A program made the translations under genes and the position numbers. Positions 1 to 5,732 of a stretch of 8,984 nt of DNA are shown here, one piece after another. Position 1 is the stretch's first letter. Each line of letters begins with the position of its first letter. The DNA lies in assembly GCA_035279545.1 (NCBI GenBank), contig DATEHM010000234.1, positions 1 to 8,984 on the forward strand, read 5' to 3'. The stretch comes from Segetimicrobium sp035279545. Its GTDB lineage: Bacteria; Sysuimicrobiota; Sysuimicrobiia; Sysuimicrobiales; Segetimicrobiaceae. The notes below the pieces were generated by a model. That model was not told the origin of the DNA. It did not search any database and worked only from the letters and a program-made list of their open reading frames with translations.

Positions 1-1197
1 GCCGACGGGGAGATGCCCGTGCTCCGGCTGATCCGCGACCGGTTCGCCCGCGAGCGGCCGCTGGAAGGCCTCCGGGTCGCGGCGTGTCTGCATGTGACGA
101 CCGAGACCGCCAACCTCATGCGCACGCTCCAGGCGGGCGGCGCATCACTGGCGCTCTGCGCGAGCAACCCGCTCTCCACGCAGGATGACGTGGCCGCGGC
201 GCTGGTCGAGCACGCCCATCTGCCGGTGTTCGCGCGCAAGGGGGAGGACCGCGACACCTACTACCGGCACATCGACCAGGTGCTGGCGACCCGCCCCAAC
301 GTTACGATGGACGACGGGGCGGACCTCGTCTCCGTCCTGCACAGCACGCAGACGGACCGGCTGCGCGACGTGATCGCCGGCACGGAGGAGACCACCACCG
401 GGGTAATCCGGCTCCGGAGCATGGCGCAGGCCAAGGCGCTGCGGTATCCGATCATGGCGGTCAACGACGCCGACACCAAGCACCTCTTCGACAACCGCTA
501 CGGGACCGGGCAGTCGGCGATCGACGGGCTGATCCGGGCCACCAACCTGCTCCTCGCCGGGCGAACCATCGTCGTGGCGGGGTACGGGAGCTGCGGCCGC
601 GGGCTGGCCACGCGGGCGAAGGGCATGGGCGCGCAGGTGGTGGTGACCGAGGTGGACCCGCTGCGGGCGCTGGAAGCCCACATGGATGGCTACCGGGTGC
701 TGCCGATGCTCGAGGCCGCGCGGATCTCGGACGTGTTGCTCACCGTCACCGGGGATACCGGCGTGATCCGCCGGGAGCATTTTGAGGTGATGAAGGACAG
801 GGCGATCGTGGGGAACGCCGGGCACTTCAACGTCGAAATCGACCTGCCGGTCCTCGCCGACCTCGCCGTGGAACGGCGTCCCGTCCGTGAATACGTGGAG
901 GAGTTCCGCCTCGCGGACGGCCGGCGGATTTACGTGCTGGCCGAGGGGCGGCTGCTCAACCTCGCCGCGGCCGAGGGGCACCCCGCGGCGGTGATGGACA
1001 TGAGCTTTGCGAACCAAGCGTTGGCGCTGGAGTACCTGGCCCGCCACGGGCGGACCCTCGCTCCCGACGTCTACCCCGTCCCTTCCGAGATCGACCAGCG
1101 GGTGGCCGCGCTCAAACTCAGCGCCGAGGGCGTCCTCATCGACACGTTGACCGAACAGCAGGAGCGGTACCTGCGATCGTGGCAGGAAGGTACCTAA
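1..1197 (+). CDS. ahcY: S-adenosylhomocysteine hydrolase (adenosylhomocysteinase), 5'-truncated by the window edge
   Basis: This cytosolic NAD-dependent enzyme splits S-adenosylhomocysteine into homocysteine and adenosine, removing the inhibitory by-product of SAM-dependent methylation. The frame is open from base 1 and the ATG at 13 lies inside the conserved N-terminus (EMPVLRLIRDRF), so the true start is off the window, probably 15-25 codons upstream. Counting from that ATG: HVTTETA (27-33), the catalytic Asp pair in MDDGADL (99-105), EETTTG (125-130), NDADTKHLFDN (151-161) with the catalytic Lys156 and Asp160, the NAD-binding GYGSCGRG (190-197), GNAGHFNVEID (267-277) and AAAEGHP with His323. 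The protein ends in YLRSWQEGT. It therefore lacks the Lys/Tyr-bearing C-terminal tail and the extra internal segment of the long bacterial/eukaryotic form, and belongs to the short archaeal/Thermotoga-like type. Some archaeal members prefer S-inosylhomocysteine, so substrate choice is not settled by sequence alone. An aminotransferase gene follows on the same strand after 84 bases. Confidence 0.97.
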   Translation, partial: ADGEMPVLRLIRDRFARERPLEGLRVAACLHVTTETANLMRTLQAGGASLALCASNPLSTQDDVAAALVEHAHLPVFARKGEDRDTYYRHIDQVLATRPNVTMDDGADLVSVLHSTQTDRLRDVIAGTEETTTGVIRLRSMAQAKALRYPIMAVNDADTKHLFDNRYGTGQSAIDGLIRATNLLLAGRTIVVAGYGSCGRGLATRAKGMGAQVVVTEVDPLRALEAHMDGYRVLPMLEAARISDVLLTVTGDTGVIRREHFEVMKDRAIVGNAGHFNVEIDLPVLADLAVERRPVREYVEEFRLADGRRIYVLAEGRLLNLAAAEGHPAAVMDMSFANQALALEYLARHGRTLAPDVYPVPSEIDQRVAALKLSAEGVLIDTLTEQQERYLRSWQEGT

Positions 1198-1231
1198 CGT
1201 CCGCGGGCCGCCGTCGTCGGCGCCCCCAAGC

Positions 1232-1261
1232 GGCCTACCCCCGCCCGGGGTCGGGGGAGCC
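1232..1261 (+). other. GC-rich stem-loop in the ahcY-aminotransferase gap
   Basis: CCCCCG at 1238-1243 pairs with CGGGGG at 1252-1257 around an 8-base loop. The flanks (1232-1236 with 1258-1261) can extend the stem with small bulges. No T-run follows, so it is not a standard intrinsic terminator. It ends 6 bases before the SD sequence of the next gene and could affect mRNA processing or partial termination between the two genes. Function is inferred only from its position. Confidence 0.35.
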
Positions 1262-1267
1262 GATACC

Positions 1268-1276
1268 GGGAGGGAG
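1268..1276 (+). promoter_or_regulatory. Ribosome binding site deciding the TTG start at 1282
   Basis: GGGAGGGAG lies 5 bases before the TTG at 1282 (8 bases if counted from its GGAGG core). The next in-frame ATG, at 1327, is 50 bases downstream and inside conserved sequence, so the TTG is preferred. Confidence 0.75.
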
Positions 1277-1281
1277 CATCG

Positions 1282-2490
1282 TTGGATAGGGACGCGTTAC
1301 CCACCGGGGCCGGGCTGGCCGATCGGATGGGAAGGCTCGGCACGGAAACGGCCTTTGAGGTCCTTGCGCGCGCGAAGGCGCTCGAGGCCGCTGGCCGGTC
1401 GATCATCCACCTCGAGATCGGGGAGCCGGACTTCGACACGCCGGCGCATATCAAGGACGCGGCGATCCGGGCCCTCCGAGACGGCCACACGCACTATACG
1501 GCCGCCGCAGGCATCCTCGAGGCGCGTGAGGCGATCGCGGAGCACGTGGGCGCGCGCCGGGGGATCGCCGTCTCCCCGGACGAGGTGGTCATCACCCCGG
1601 GTGCCAAACCCGTCATGTTCTTCCTCGTGATGATGCTCGTGAACCCCGGCGACGAGGTCATCTTTCCCGATCCTGGGTTTCCGATCTACGAGTCGGTGGC
1701 TCGATTCGTGGGGGGGCGCCCCGTGCCGTGGGTCCTGCGTGAGGATCGGCAGTTTCGGGCGGACCCCGAGGAGCTGCGGGCGCTCATCACCCCCCGGACG
1801 AAGCTGATCATCCTCAACTCCCCCCACAACCCGACGGCCAGTGTGCTGTCGCGGGCGGACCTGGGGGCGATTGCGGAGATCGTCTCCGGCCGGCCGATCA
1901 CGGTGCTCGCCGATGAAATCTACAATCGCATCCTCTACGAAGGGACGTTTGCCAGCTTGGCCAGCCTGCCGGAGATGCGTCGCCAGACGGTCATCCTCGA
2001 TGGGTTCAGCAAGACATACGCGATGACCGGATGGCGGCTCGGGTACGGGGTGATGCCACCCCACCTCGCCGCTCGGATGACGCAGTTGATGGTCAATTCC
2101 AACTCCTGCACCGCGGCGTTCACGCAGATGGCGGGGATCGCCGCGCTGTGCGGGCCGCAGGACTGCGTTGACCGAATGGTCGCGGAGTTCCGCCGCCGCC
2201 GCGACGTCATCATCTCCGGACTGAACGGCCTGCCGGGGGTGACCTGCCTCCGCGGCCCCGGGGCCTTCTACGCGTTCCCGAACGTCCGCGCCATCGACTC
2301 CGACGCGGGGCGGCTTCAGGACGCGCTGCTCCGTGATGCGGGCGTGGCGGTGCTCTCCGGCTCCGCGTTCGGCGCGCACGGCCAGGGGTACCTGCGCTTG
2401 AGCTACGCGAACTCCGTGGAGGCGATCACCGAGGCCCTGGAACGGATCCGGCAGGCGCTTCCCCGCTACGCGCCGCGCCCGACGGCGTGA
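1282..2490 (+). CDS. Pyridoxal-phosphate class I/II aminotransferase (aspartate/aromatic aminotransferase-like, subgroup I-gamma)
   Basis: This is a cytosolic fold-type-I PLP enzyme that moves an amino group between an amino acid and a 2-oxo acid. The 402 residues match the family's usual 380-400 plus a short N-terminal extension. Landmarks are EIGEPDFDTP (45-54, substrate-side Gly), HYTAAAG (71-77), NSPHNPTA with Asn183, ADEIYN with Asp211 and Tyr214 contacting the cofactor, SKTYAMTGWRLGY (243-255) with the Schiff-base Lys244 and phosphate-binding Arg252, and YLRLSYA with Arg372 for the substrate alpha-carboxylate. The usual NPTG is NPTA here, a mild change. The start is TTG, supported by a strong SD. 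The co-directional ahcY 84 bases upstream makes a role in methionine or homocysteine-linked amino-acid metabolism possible, but amino-donor specificity cannot be read from sequence; aspartate, aromatic, alanine or methionine-type activity are all open. Confidence 0.93.
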   Translation: MDRDALPTGAGLADRMGRLGTETAFEVLARAKALEAAGRSIIHLEIGEPDFDTPAHIKDAAIRALRDGHTHYTAAAGILEAREAIAEHVGARRGIAVSPDEVVITPGAKPVMFFLVMMLVNPGDEVIFPDPGFPIYESVARFVGGRPVPWVLREDRQFRADPEELRALITPRTKLIILNSPHNPTASVLSRADLGAIAEIVSGRPITVLADEIYNRILYEGTFASLASLPEMRRQTVILDGFSKTYAMTGWRLGYGVMPPHLAARMTQLMVNSNSCTAAFTQMAGIAALCGPQDCVDRMVAEFRRRRDVIISGLNGLPGVTCLRGPGAFYAFPNVRAIDSDAGRLQDALLRDAGVAVLSGSAFGAHGQGYLRLSYANSVEAITEALERIRQALPRYAPRPTA

Positions 2491-2493
2491 TGC

Positions 2494-2505
2494 GGCCTTC
2501 GGGCC
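2494..2505. terminator. Possible terminator hairpin (GGCC-TTCG-GGCC) in the convergent gap
   Basis: Three bases after the aminotransferase stop, GGCC and GGCC flank a TTCG tetraloop, which forms a very stable C(UUCG)G hairpin in RNA. An outer pair, GCGGCC at 2492-2497 with GGCCGC at 2535-2540, gives a competing larger fold over the 57-base convergent gap. There is no T-tract, so strength as an intrinsic terminator is doubtful. Confidence 0.4.
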
Positions 2506-2547
2506 AAGTGCGGCGGTCGGCGCCAGAACGGCGGGGCCGCAGCGGCG

Positions 2548-2889
2548 TCAGGCCGGCACGTAGACGTGCGCCTCGAGGGCGCGCCCCTCGATGGTGTGGA
2601 CGCTGACCACGATCCGCCGGTAGCGGTCTCCCTCGTACGCATCCAGGATCCGCAGCGCCTCCGGATCGATCCCATCGAGCAGTTTTCCGGCGACGCGCGT
2701 GCCCGGGCACGCGCGGATCACCGGATAGCCGATGGCGGGGTCAAACGCGCACTCGTATCCCTGGAGGATCGCCGGACGCCCAAACACGCGGTGGCCCAGG
2801 AGACCCTGGACCACCGCGTCATCCTTCAGCGTTCCGTATACGAACAGGCGCGAAACCGCTAGACCGCCCGGCCCCGCTGATGCAGCCAC
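2548..2889 (-). CDS. Gamma-glutamylcyclotransferase family protein (AIG2/GGCT-like)
   Basis: Small single-domain protein of the GGCT/AIG2 superfamily. Characterised relatives release 5-oxoproline from gamma-glutamyl peptides or gamma-glutamylamines. From the GTG at 2889 it has 113 residues. It shows the N-terminal FVYGTLKDD (16-24; YGTL forms the ligand-binding loop), YPVI (55-58), and LDAYEGDRYRR (82-92), in which Glu86 is the expected catalytic acid/base, then a closing strand ending HVYVPA. Most family members start just before the FVYGTL strand, but no ATG, GTG or TTG is available there. The GTG at 2889 has a GAGG 10 bases upstream; a GTG at 2919 is an alternative with poor SD spacing. 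The gene overlaps the 3' end of the XRE regulator gene by about 31 bases, so the two are probably translated from one mRNA. Substrate is unknown, and many bacterial members remain uncharacterised. Confidence 0.85.
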   Translation of the reverse strand: MAASAGPGGLAVSRLFVYGTLKDDAVVQGLLGHRVFGRPAILQGYECAFDPAIGYPVIRACPGTRVAGKLLDGIDPEALRILDAYEGDRYRRIVVSVHTIEGRALEAHVYVPA

Positions 2890-3428
2890 TGACGGACCGC
2901 CTCGTGCGCCGCTTCCCACCCCTCACGGAAGGCTTCCTGGGCGACCGACGCAGCGTCGTCGCGCCCGCCGTGGTGCCGGGCGGCCGCGCCGGGCCGCGCC
3001 TCACCGGTCGCGGCCAGGTCCTCGCACCGTAACCGCTCGAGGGCGGCGCGGAGTTCCTCGGGGGCGATGCTGCGTCCGATTTCGACAGGGAGATGCTCCA
3101 TGCGGTGGAGGAGTTCGAGGTGGCGCTGGCCGGCCTTCGCTTCGAGGGAGTCCACGGCGTCCTGGATCGACTCGATGCGCCCCTTGGCCGGGCGTTCGCG
3201 GTAGCCCTCGATGAAGTACGCCGGCGACTGGTTCAACGCTTCGCACAGCCGCATGAACGTTTCGAACTTGGGCAGCGCCTTGCCCCGCTCCCAGTCGCCC
3301 ACCGCCACGCCGCTTCTCAGCCCGAGGCGGGCGGCCAACTGGGCCTGACTGATGTGCGCCGCCTGCCTCGCCTCGTGCACCCGACTGCCGAAGGCGCGCC
3401 GCAACTCCATCACGGGCCGGTGTTCCAT
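2859..3428 (-). CDS. XRE/Cro-C1 family HTH transcriptional regulator with helical C-terminal region
   Basis: A predicted DNA-binding regulator of 189 residues. The N-terminal HTH_3 domain (about 12-74) contains RVHEARQAAHISQAQLAARL, then GDWERGKALPKFETFMRLCEAL, then SPAYFIEG: the five-helix XRE pattern with recognition-helix region LRSGVAVGDWERG. A charged helical stretch follows (about 84-140: RIESIQDAVDSLEAK, ELRAALERLR), likely used for dimerisation, then an Ala/Gly/His-rich link and a last helix rich in Glu, Ala and Trp (160-183). No ligand or peptidase domain is recognised. The start ATG at 3428 sits 6 bases after a good -10 box and has no clear SD, consistent with a leaderless mRNA; an in-frame ATG at 3410 is an alternative. 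The gene lies between the excisionase-like gene upstream and the GGCT-like gene it overlaps. Family habit suggests autoregulation or control of the neighbours, but no operator is evident. Confidence 0.88.
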   Translation of the reverse strand: MEHRPVMELRRAFGSRVHEARQAAHISQAQLAARLGLRSGVAVGDWERGKALPKFETFMRLCEALNQSPAYFIEGYRERPAKGRIESIQDAVDSLEAKAGQRHLELLHRMEHLPVEIGRSIAPEELRAALERLRCEDLAATGEARPGAAARHHGGRDDAASVAQEAFREGWEAAHEAVRQWLHQRGRAV

Positions 3429-3434
3429 ACGCCC

Positions 3435-3463
3435 ATTCTAGGGGACGTCTCGTGAAAGTGCAA
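3435..3463 (-). promoter_or_regulatory. Sigma70-type promoter of the XRE regulator, probably giving a leaderless mRNA
   Basis: On the minus strand, TTGCAC (3458-3463) and TAGAAT (3435-3440) are separated by exactly 17 bases, each close to consensus. Only 6 bases separate the -10 box from the ATG at 3428, so transcription should begin at or within a base or two of the start codon. Confidence 0.7.
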
Positions 3464-3474
3464 TCCCACGCCGG

Positions 3475-3846
3475 TCAGAACAGCCGCCCCTGCACGCGCG
3501 GTCGCTGAATCTGACGGACGGCTTTGCGCGCCGCGTCGAAGGTGAGGCCGTCGTTCGTCATCAACCTGTGGATCAGCTTGCCGTCGTGCCCGGGCCGGAA
3601 TCGGGCGCCACGGGTGATCGTCTGCTCACCGCAGCCGCAAAGGCACAGCTCGCCGCGCCCGTTGCTGCCGCGGACGATCGACGAGCGGCGGCGGAGCCAC
3701 CGCTGCAGCTCCGCCTCGTCAACCCGCCAGGCCCGGCCGACGCGGACGGCGGCGAGTTCGCCCCGCCGCAGGAGGCGATGGATCGCTGCCGCGGAGACGC
3801 GAAGCAGCTCGGCGACCTCTTGGGGGGTGAGAAACCGCCTGGTCAT
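3475..3846 (-). CDS. Excisionase-type (HTH_17) DNA-binding protein with C-terminal CxCGC...PGHD putative metal-binding tail
   Basis: A 123-residue protein in two parts. Residues 5-54 are a MerR-like helix-turn-helix of the excisionase family: FLTPQEVAELLRVS, AIHRLLRRGELAAVRVGRAWRV, then DEAELQRWLRRR, which gives helix, turn, recognition helix, beta wing and closing helix. Residues 66-93 hold CLCGCGEQT (Cys68, Cys70, Cys72) and FRPGHDGKLIH (His87, Asp88, His93), spaced so that they could bind a metal ion. From memory, similar CxCGC...F-PGHD motifs occur in small phage and actinobacterial proteins; this was not checked. The end (100-113) is a basic helix. The ATG at 3846 is chosen because it sits right before the HTH; no good SD is visible. 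Divergent from the proline racemase gene, 86 bases away, and first in the three-gene minus cluster. No integrase or other phage gene is present, so it may be a transcription factor rather than a true recombination directionality factor. Confidence 0.82.
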   Translation of the reverse strand: MTRRFLTPQEVAELLRVSAAAIHRLLRRGELAAVRVGRAWRVDEAELQRWLRRRSSIVRGSNGRGELCLCGCGEQTITRGARFRPGHDGKLIHRLMTNDGLTFDAARKAVRQIQRPRVQGRLF

Positions 3847-3882
3847 GCCCGGTGTGTTTGGCGGTCGGATCGGCGTCTCCCT

Positions 3883-3903
3883 TCCGCCGCACCCCGGCGG
3901 GAA
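3883..3903. other. Inverted repeat in the divergent HTH/racemase spacer
   Basis: CCGCCG at 3884-3889 and CGGCGG at 3895-3900 form a perfect 6-bp inverted repeat with a 5-base centre, nearly extended by flanking TT and AA with one extra G. It lies between the divergent starts at 3846 and 3933, so it could be an operator for the HTH or XRE protein. No clear promoter is seen beside it, and such repeats arise easily at this GC content. Confidence 0.25.
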
Positions 3904-3932
3904 ACCCGAGCCCGGGGGCGAATGGGTCAGGC

Positions 3933-4937
3933 ATGCGGCACGCACGCGTCCTCCAGACGATCGACTGCCACGCCGCGGGCGAGCCCCTCCGGATCATCAC
4001 CGGGGGGCTCCCGCCGATCCCGGGCGAGACCATGCTCGCGCGCCGCCGGTACATGCTGGACCACCTCGACCACACGCGCCGCCTGTTGATGTGGGAACCG
4101 AGGGGACACCGGGACATGTACGGCTGCGTCATCACCCCCCCGGTCACGGCGGGGGCGCAGGCGGGCGTGCTCTTCATGCACAACGAGGGATACAGCACGA
4201 TGTGCGGGCACGGGGTGATCGGCCTCGTCACCGTGCTGCTCGAGACCGGGCAGATTCCGGCGGTGGCCCCGGAGACGCGGGTGACGCTGGACACCCCCGC
4301 CGGGGTTGTCCAGGCACGCGCGCGCGTCGAGGCCGGGCGCGTACGGGACGTGACGATGGCCAACGTCCCGTCGTTCGCGTACGCGATCCGCCAGGTCGCC
4401 GTACCGGGGCGGGGCGAGATCGTGGCCACGGTCGCATACGGGGGCGCGTTTTACGTGCTGGTGGATGCCCCCGCCGCGGGGTTGGGAGCGTCGCCCGGTC
4501 CGCTCCCCTCGCTCGTGGCGGCGAGCGCGGCGATCAAGTCCGCGGTCGGCGCCGCAATCGACGTGGCGCACCCGCAGGAGCCGGAGATCCAGGGCCTCTA
4601 CGGCGTCGTCCTCTCCTGGCCCGGGCAGCATCCGGGCGCAAATCGCACCAGCCTCACCGTCTTCGCGGACAACGCCGTCGATCGATCGCCCTGCGGAACC
4701 TGCACCTCGGCGTTGATGGCCGCCCTCTGGTCGGCGGGGGGCCTGGATCTCGGCGAACCGTTCGTCAACGAGAGCCTCGTCGGGACCCGGTTTTCGGGGC
4801 GGCTCCTGTCGGAGACATCCGTGGGACCCTATCCCGCGGCGATGCCCGAGGTGACCGGATCGGCCGCGATCACGGGGTTCCACACCTTTGTATTGGACGA
4901 GGACGATCCGCTGCCGGAGGGTTTTCTCCTGCGCTGA
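3933..4937 (+). CDS. Proline racemase family enzyme (proline racemase / 4-hydroxyproline 2-epimerase type)
   Basis: This cofactor-independent cytosolic enzyme inverts the alpha-carbon of proline or 4-hydroxyproline using two cysteines. The 334 residues match the family length (about 310-350). The start ATG at 3933 directly precedes the conserved opening TIDCHAAGEPLRII (9-22); an in-frame ATG at 3852 would add an unconserved 27-residue stretch. The first catalytic motif is MCGHG with Cys91 and His93. The second is DRSPCGTCTSA with Asp250 and Cys254. Because Cys254 is kept (Thr in trans-3-hydroxy-L-proline dehydratases), an epimerase/racemase is favoured over a dehydratase. The family usually has SPCGTG; here the last Gly is a third cysteine, Cys257. 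The C-terminal PEVTGSAAITGFHTFVL and PLPEGFLLR are typical. No hydroxyproline-degradation genes (oxidase, deaminase, dehydrogenase) are nearby, so the substrate stays open. It is divergent from the HTH gene and convergent with the secreted-protein gene. Confidence 0.93.
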   Translation: MRHARVLQTIDCHAAGEPLRIITGGLPPIPGETMLARRRYMLDHLDHTRRLLMWEPRGHRDMYGCVITPPVTAGAQAGVLFMHNEGYSTMCGHGVIGLVTVLLETGQIPAVAPETRVTLDTPAGVVQARARVEAGRVRDVTMANVPSFAYAIRQVAVPGRGEIVATVAYGGAFYVLVDAPAAGLGASPGPLPSLVAASAAIKSAVGAAIDVAHPQEPEIQGLYGVVLSWPGQHPGANRTSLTVFADNAVDRSPCGTCTSALMAALWSAGGLDLGEPFVNESLVGTRFSGRLLSETSVGPYPAAMPEVTGSAAITGFHTFVLDEDDPLPEGFLLR

Positions 4938-4965
4938 TCGCGGGGCGATCGCCGCAGATCAGCGC
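4931..4965. terminator. Bidirectional stem-loop spanning both convergent stop codons
   Basis: GCGCTGATC (4931-4939) and GATCAGCGC (4957-4965) are a perfect 9-bp inverted repeat. GCGG (4940-4943) with CCGC (4952-4955) extends it to 13 bp with a one-base bulge (A4956) and an 8-base loop. The TGA of the racemase (4935-4937) lies in one arm and the TGA of the minus-strand gene (complement of 4959-4961) in the other. No T-run follows on either side, so efficiency is uncertain, but the position fits shared termination. Confidence 0.6.
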
Positions 4966-5576
4966 GCCGGGTTCTTCAGCCGGTACTCCCGCACCAGCCG
5001 CAGGTTCTGGTTCGCCTCCCCCACGACCTCGGCGCGGGCGTCGGGAGGAAGCGTGGCCGCCGCCTGCCGGACCGCCGTGAGGTATTCCTCGTCCGACTGG
5101 AAGCTGGTCTCGGCGAGGCCGGTCGACACGACCCCGGTCCCCCCGATCTGGCTGCCGCTCCCGACCACCGAAAACGACAGCCGGGCCCCGAGGTAGGTCC
5201 CGAAAAAGAGCAGGGTGGTCTGCTTTCCGTCGTTGGTCATCAGGATCTCCCCGGCGTTGACGGATCCCGCCCGGGTGGCCAAGGTGAACGTTCCGCCTCC
5301 CGCCCGTTCGCTGGCACCGTTCCCGTACGAATAGGTACCGGAGGTGAGGGGGAGGCCGCCAAGGACGCCGCGGAACGTTCCGGCGAACGTGCGCTTGGTG
5401 CCGTTGTCGGTGAGGGTGAGCGTCGGGGTCGCCAGCGGGAGCTCCAGCCGATAGTACAGCATGTAGACCGGCTCGTCTGCGGCGAGGGAAGGGGCAAGGG
5501 GTTCCCCGGCCAGCGCCACGGTCACCGCCAGGGCACCGGCCCACGCGCACAGCCACCGCGGGGGATATCGGACCAC
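4959..5576 (-). CDS. Secreted protein of unknown function with Sec signal peptide
   Basis: I do not recognise a family. The 205-residue product begins with a classic signal peptide: basic start (MVRYPPRW), hydrophobic core (LCAWAGALAVTVALAG), and a likely signal peptidase site after LAA near residue 33. The mature part (34-155) is rich in Gly, Thr, Ser and Leu and alternates short strand-like stretches (LTLTDNGTKRTFAGTFRG, GTYSYGNG, GGTFTLATRAG, TLLFFGTYLGARLSFSVVGSGSQIGG), suggesting a small beta-sheet or beta-barrel domain. The end (163-203) is helical and charged (EYLTAVRQAAATLPPDARAE to REYRLKNPAR). There are no cysteines in the mature part and no sortase or lipid anchor, so it is probably released or loosely held outside the membrane. 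The GTG at 5576 is chosen for its excellent SD and because it gives a normal signal peptide; an ATG at 5615 would add a basic 13-residue extension. Convergent with the racemase gene and divergent from the zinc-ribbon gene. Confidence 0.8.
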   Translation of the reverse strand: MVRYPPRWLCAWAGALAVTVALAGEPLAPSLAADEPVYMLYYRLELPLATPTLTLTDNGTKRTFAGTFRGVLGGLPLTSGTYSYGNGASERAGGGTFTLATRAGSVNAGEILMTNDGKQTTLLFFGTYLGARLSFSVVGSGSQIGGTGVVSTGLAETSFQSDEEYLTAVRQAAATLPPDARAEVVGEANQNLRLVREYRLKNPAR

Positions 5577-5583
5577 GCGTCTC

Positions 5584-5590
5584 CCTCCTT
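5584..5590 (-). promoter_or_regulatory. Strong Shine-Dalgarno for the secreted protein (decides the GTG start)
   Basis: AAGGAGG on the minus strand lies 7 bases before the GTG at 5576. This full match to the anti-SD core fixes the start at the GTG, not at the ATG 39 bases upstream. Confidence 0.8.
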
Positions 5591-5647
5591 TCCTCCGGAC
5601 CGGTTCGCGGTCCATGCCGCCATCCCTTCGCCGAGGCCGCCGACGGC

Positions 5648-5677
5648 TTGTCACCCCGAGAGGCACAATCGTATAAT
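5648..5677 (+). promoter_or_regulatory. Sigma70-type promoter for the zinc-ribbon gene
   Basis: TTGTCA (5648-5653) and a perfect TATAAT (5672-5677) are 18 bases apart. Transcription should start near 5684, giving a leader of about 49 bases with GGGGGAA (from 5720) as the SD before the ATG at 5733. It probably also drives the solute-binding lipoprotein gene that follows. Confidence 0.8.
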
Positions 5678-5732
5678 CAGGCTAAGCTTGGTGAGCGCCA
5701 CCGGGCCGAGTTGGTGTCTGGGGGAATGTCGC

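Noticed and set aside
145..1047. 300-codon open frame on the minus strand opposite ahcY
   Set aside because: Antisense shadow of a well-conserved gene in GC-rich DNA; His/Arg/Pro/Gly-rich product with no recognisable domain.
1297..2379. 360-codon minus-strand open frame opposite the aminotransferase
   Set aside because: Same cause: codon-position GC bias keeps the antisense frame open, and the sense gene has full catalytic motifs.
2548..3428. Toxin-antitoxin module (XRE antitoxin plus GGCT-like toxin)
   Set aside because: The GGCT-like protein keeps an enzyme motif (LDAYEG) and is not a known toxin family; gene overlap alone is not enough.
3475..3846. Prophage or integrative element called from the excisionase-like gene
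   Set aside because: No integrase, att repeats, tRNA or phage structural genes in the window; excisionase-type HTH domains are common outside mobile elements.
3927..4883. 318-codon minus-strand frame opposite the proline racemase
   Set aside because: Shadow frame of a gene with clear catalytic motifs; product lacks any recognisable fold.
3524..5080. 518-codon plus-strand frame across the HTH gene and proline racemase
   Set aside because: It runs antisense to the HTH gene and out of frame with the racemase, both with strong motifs; product is low-complexity Arg/Gly/Pro-rich.
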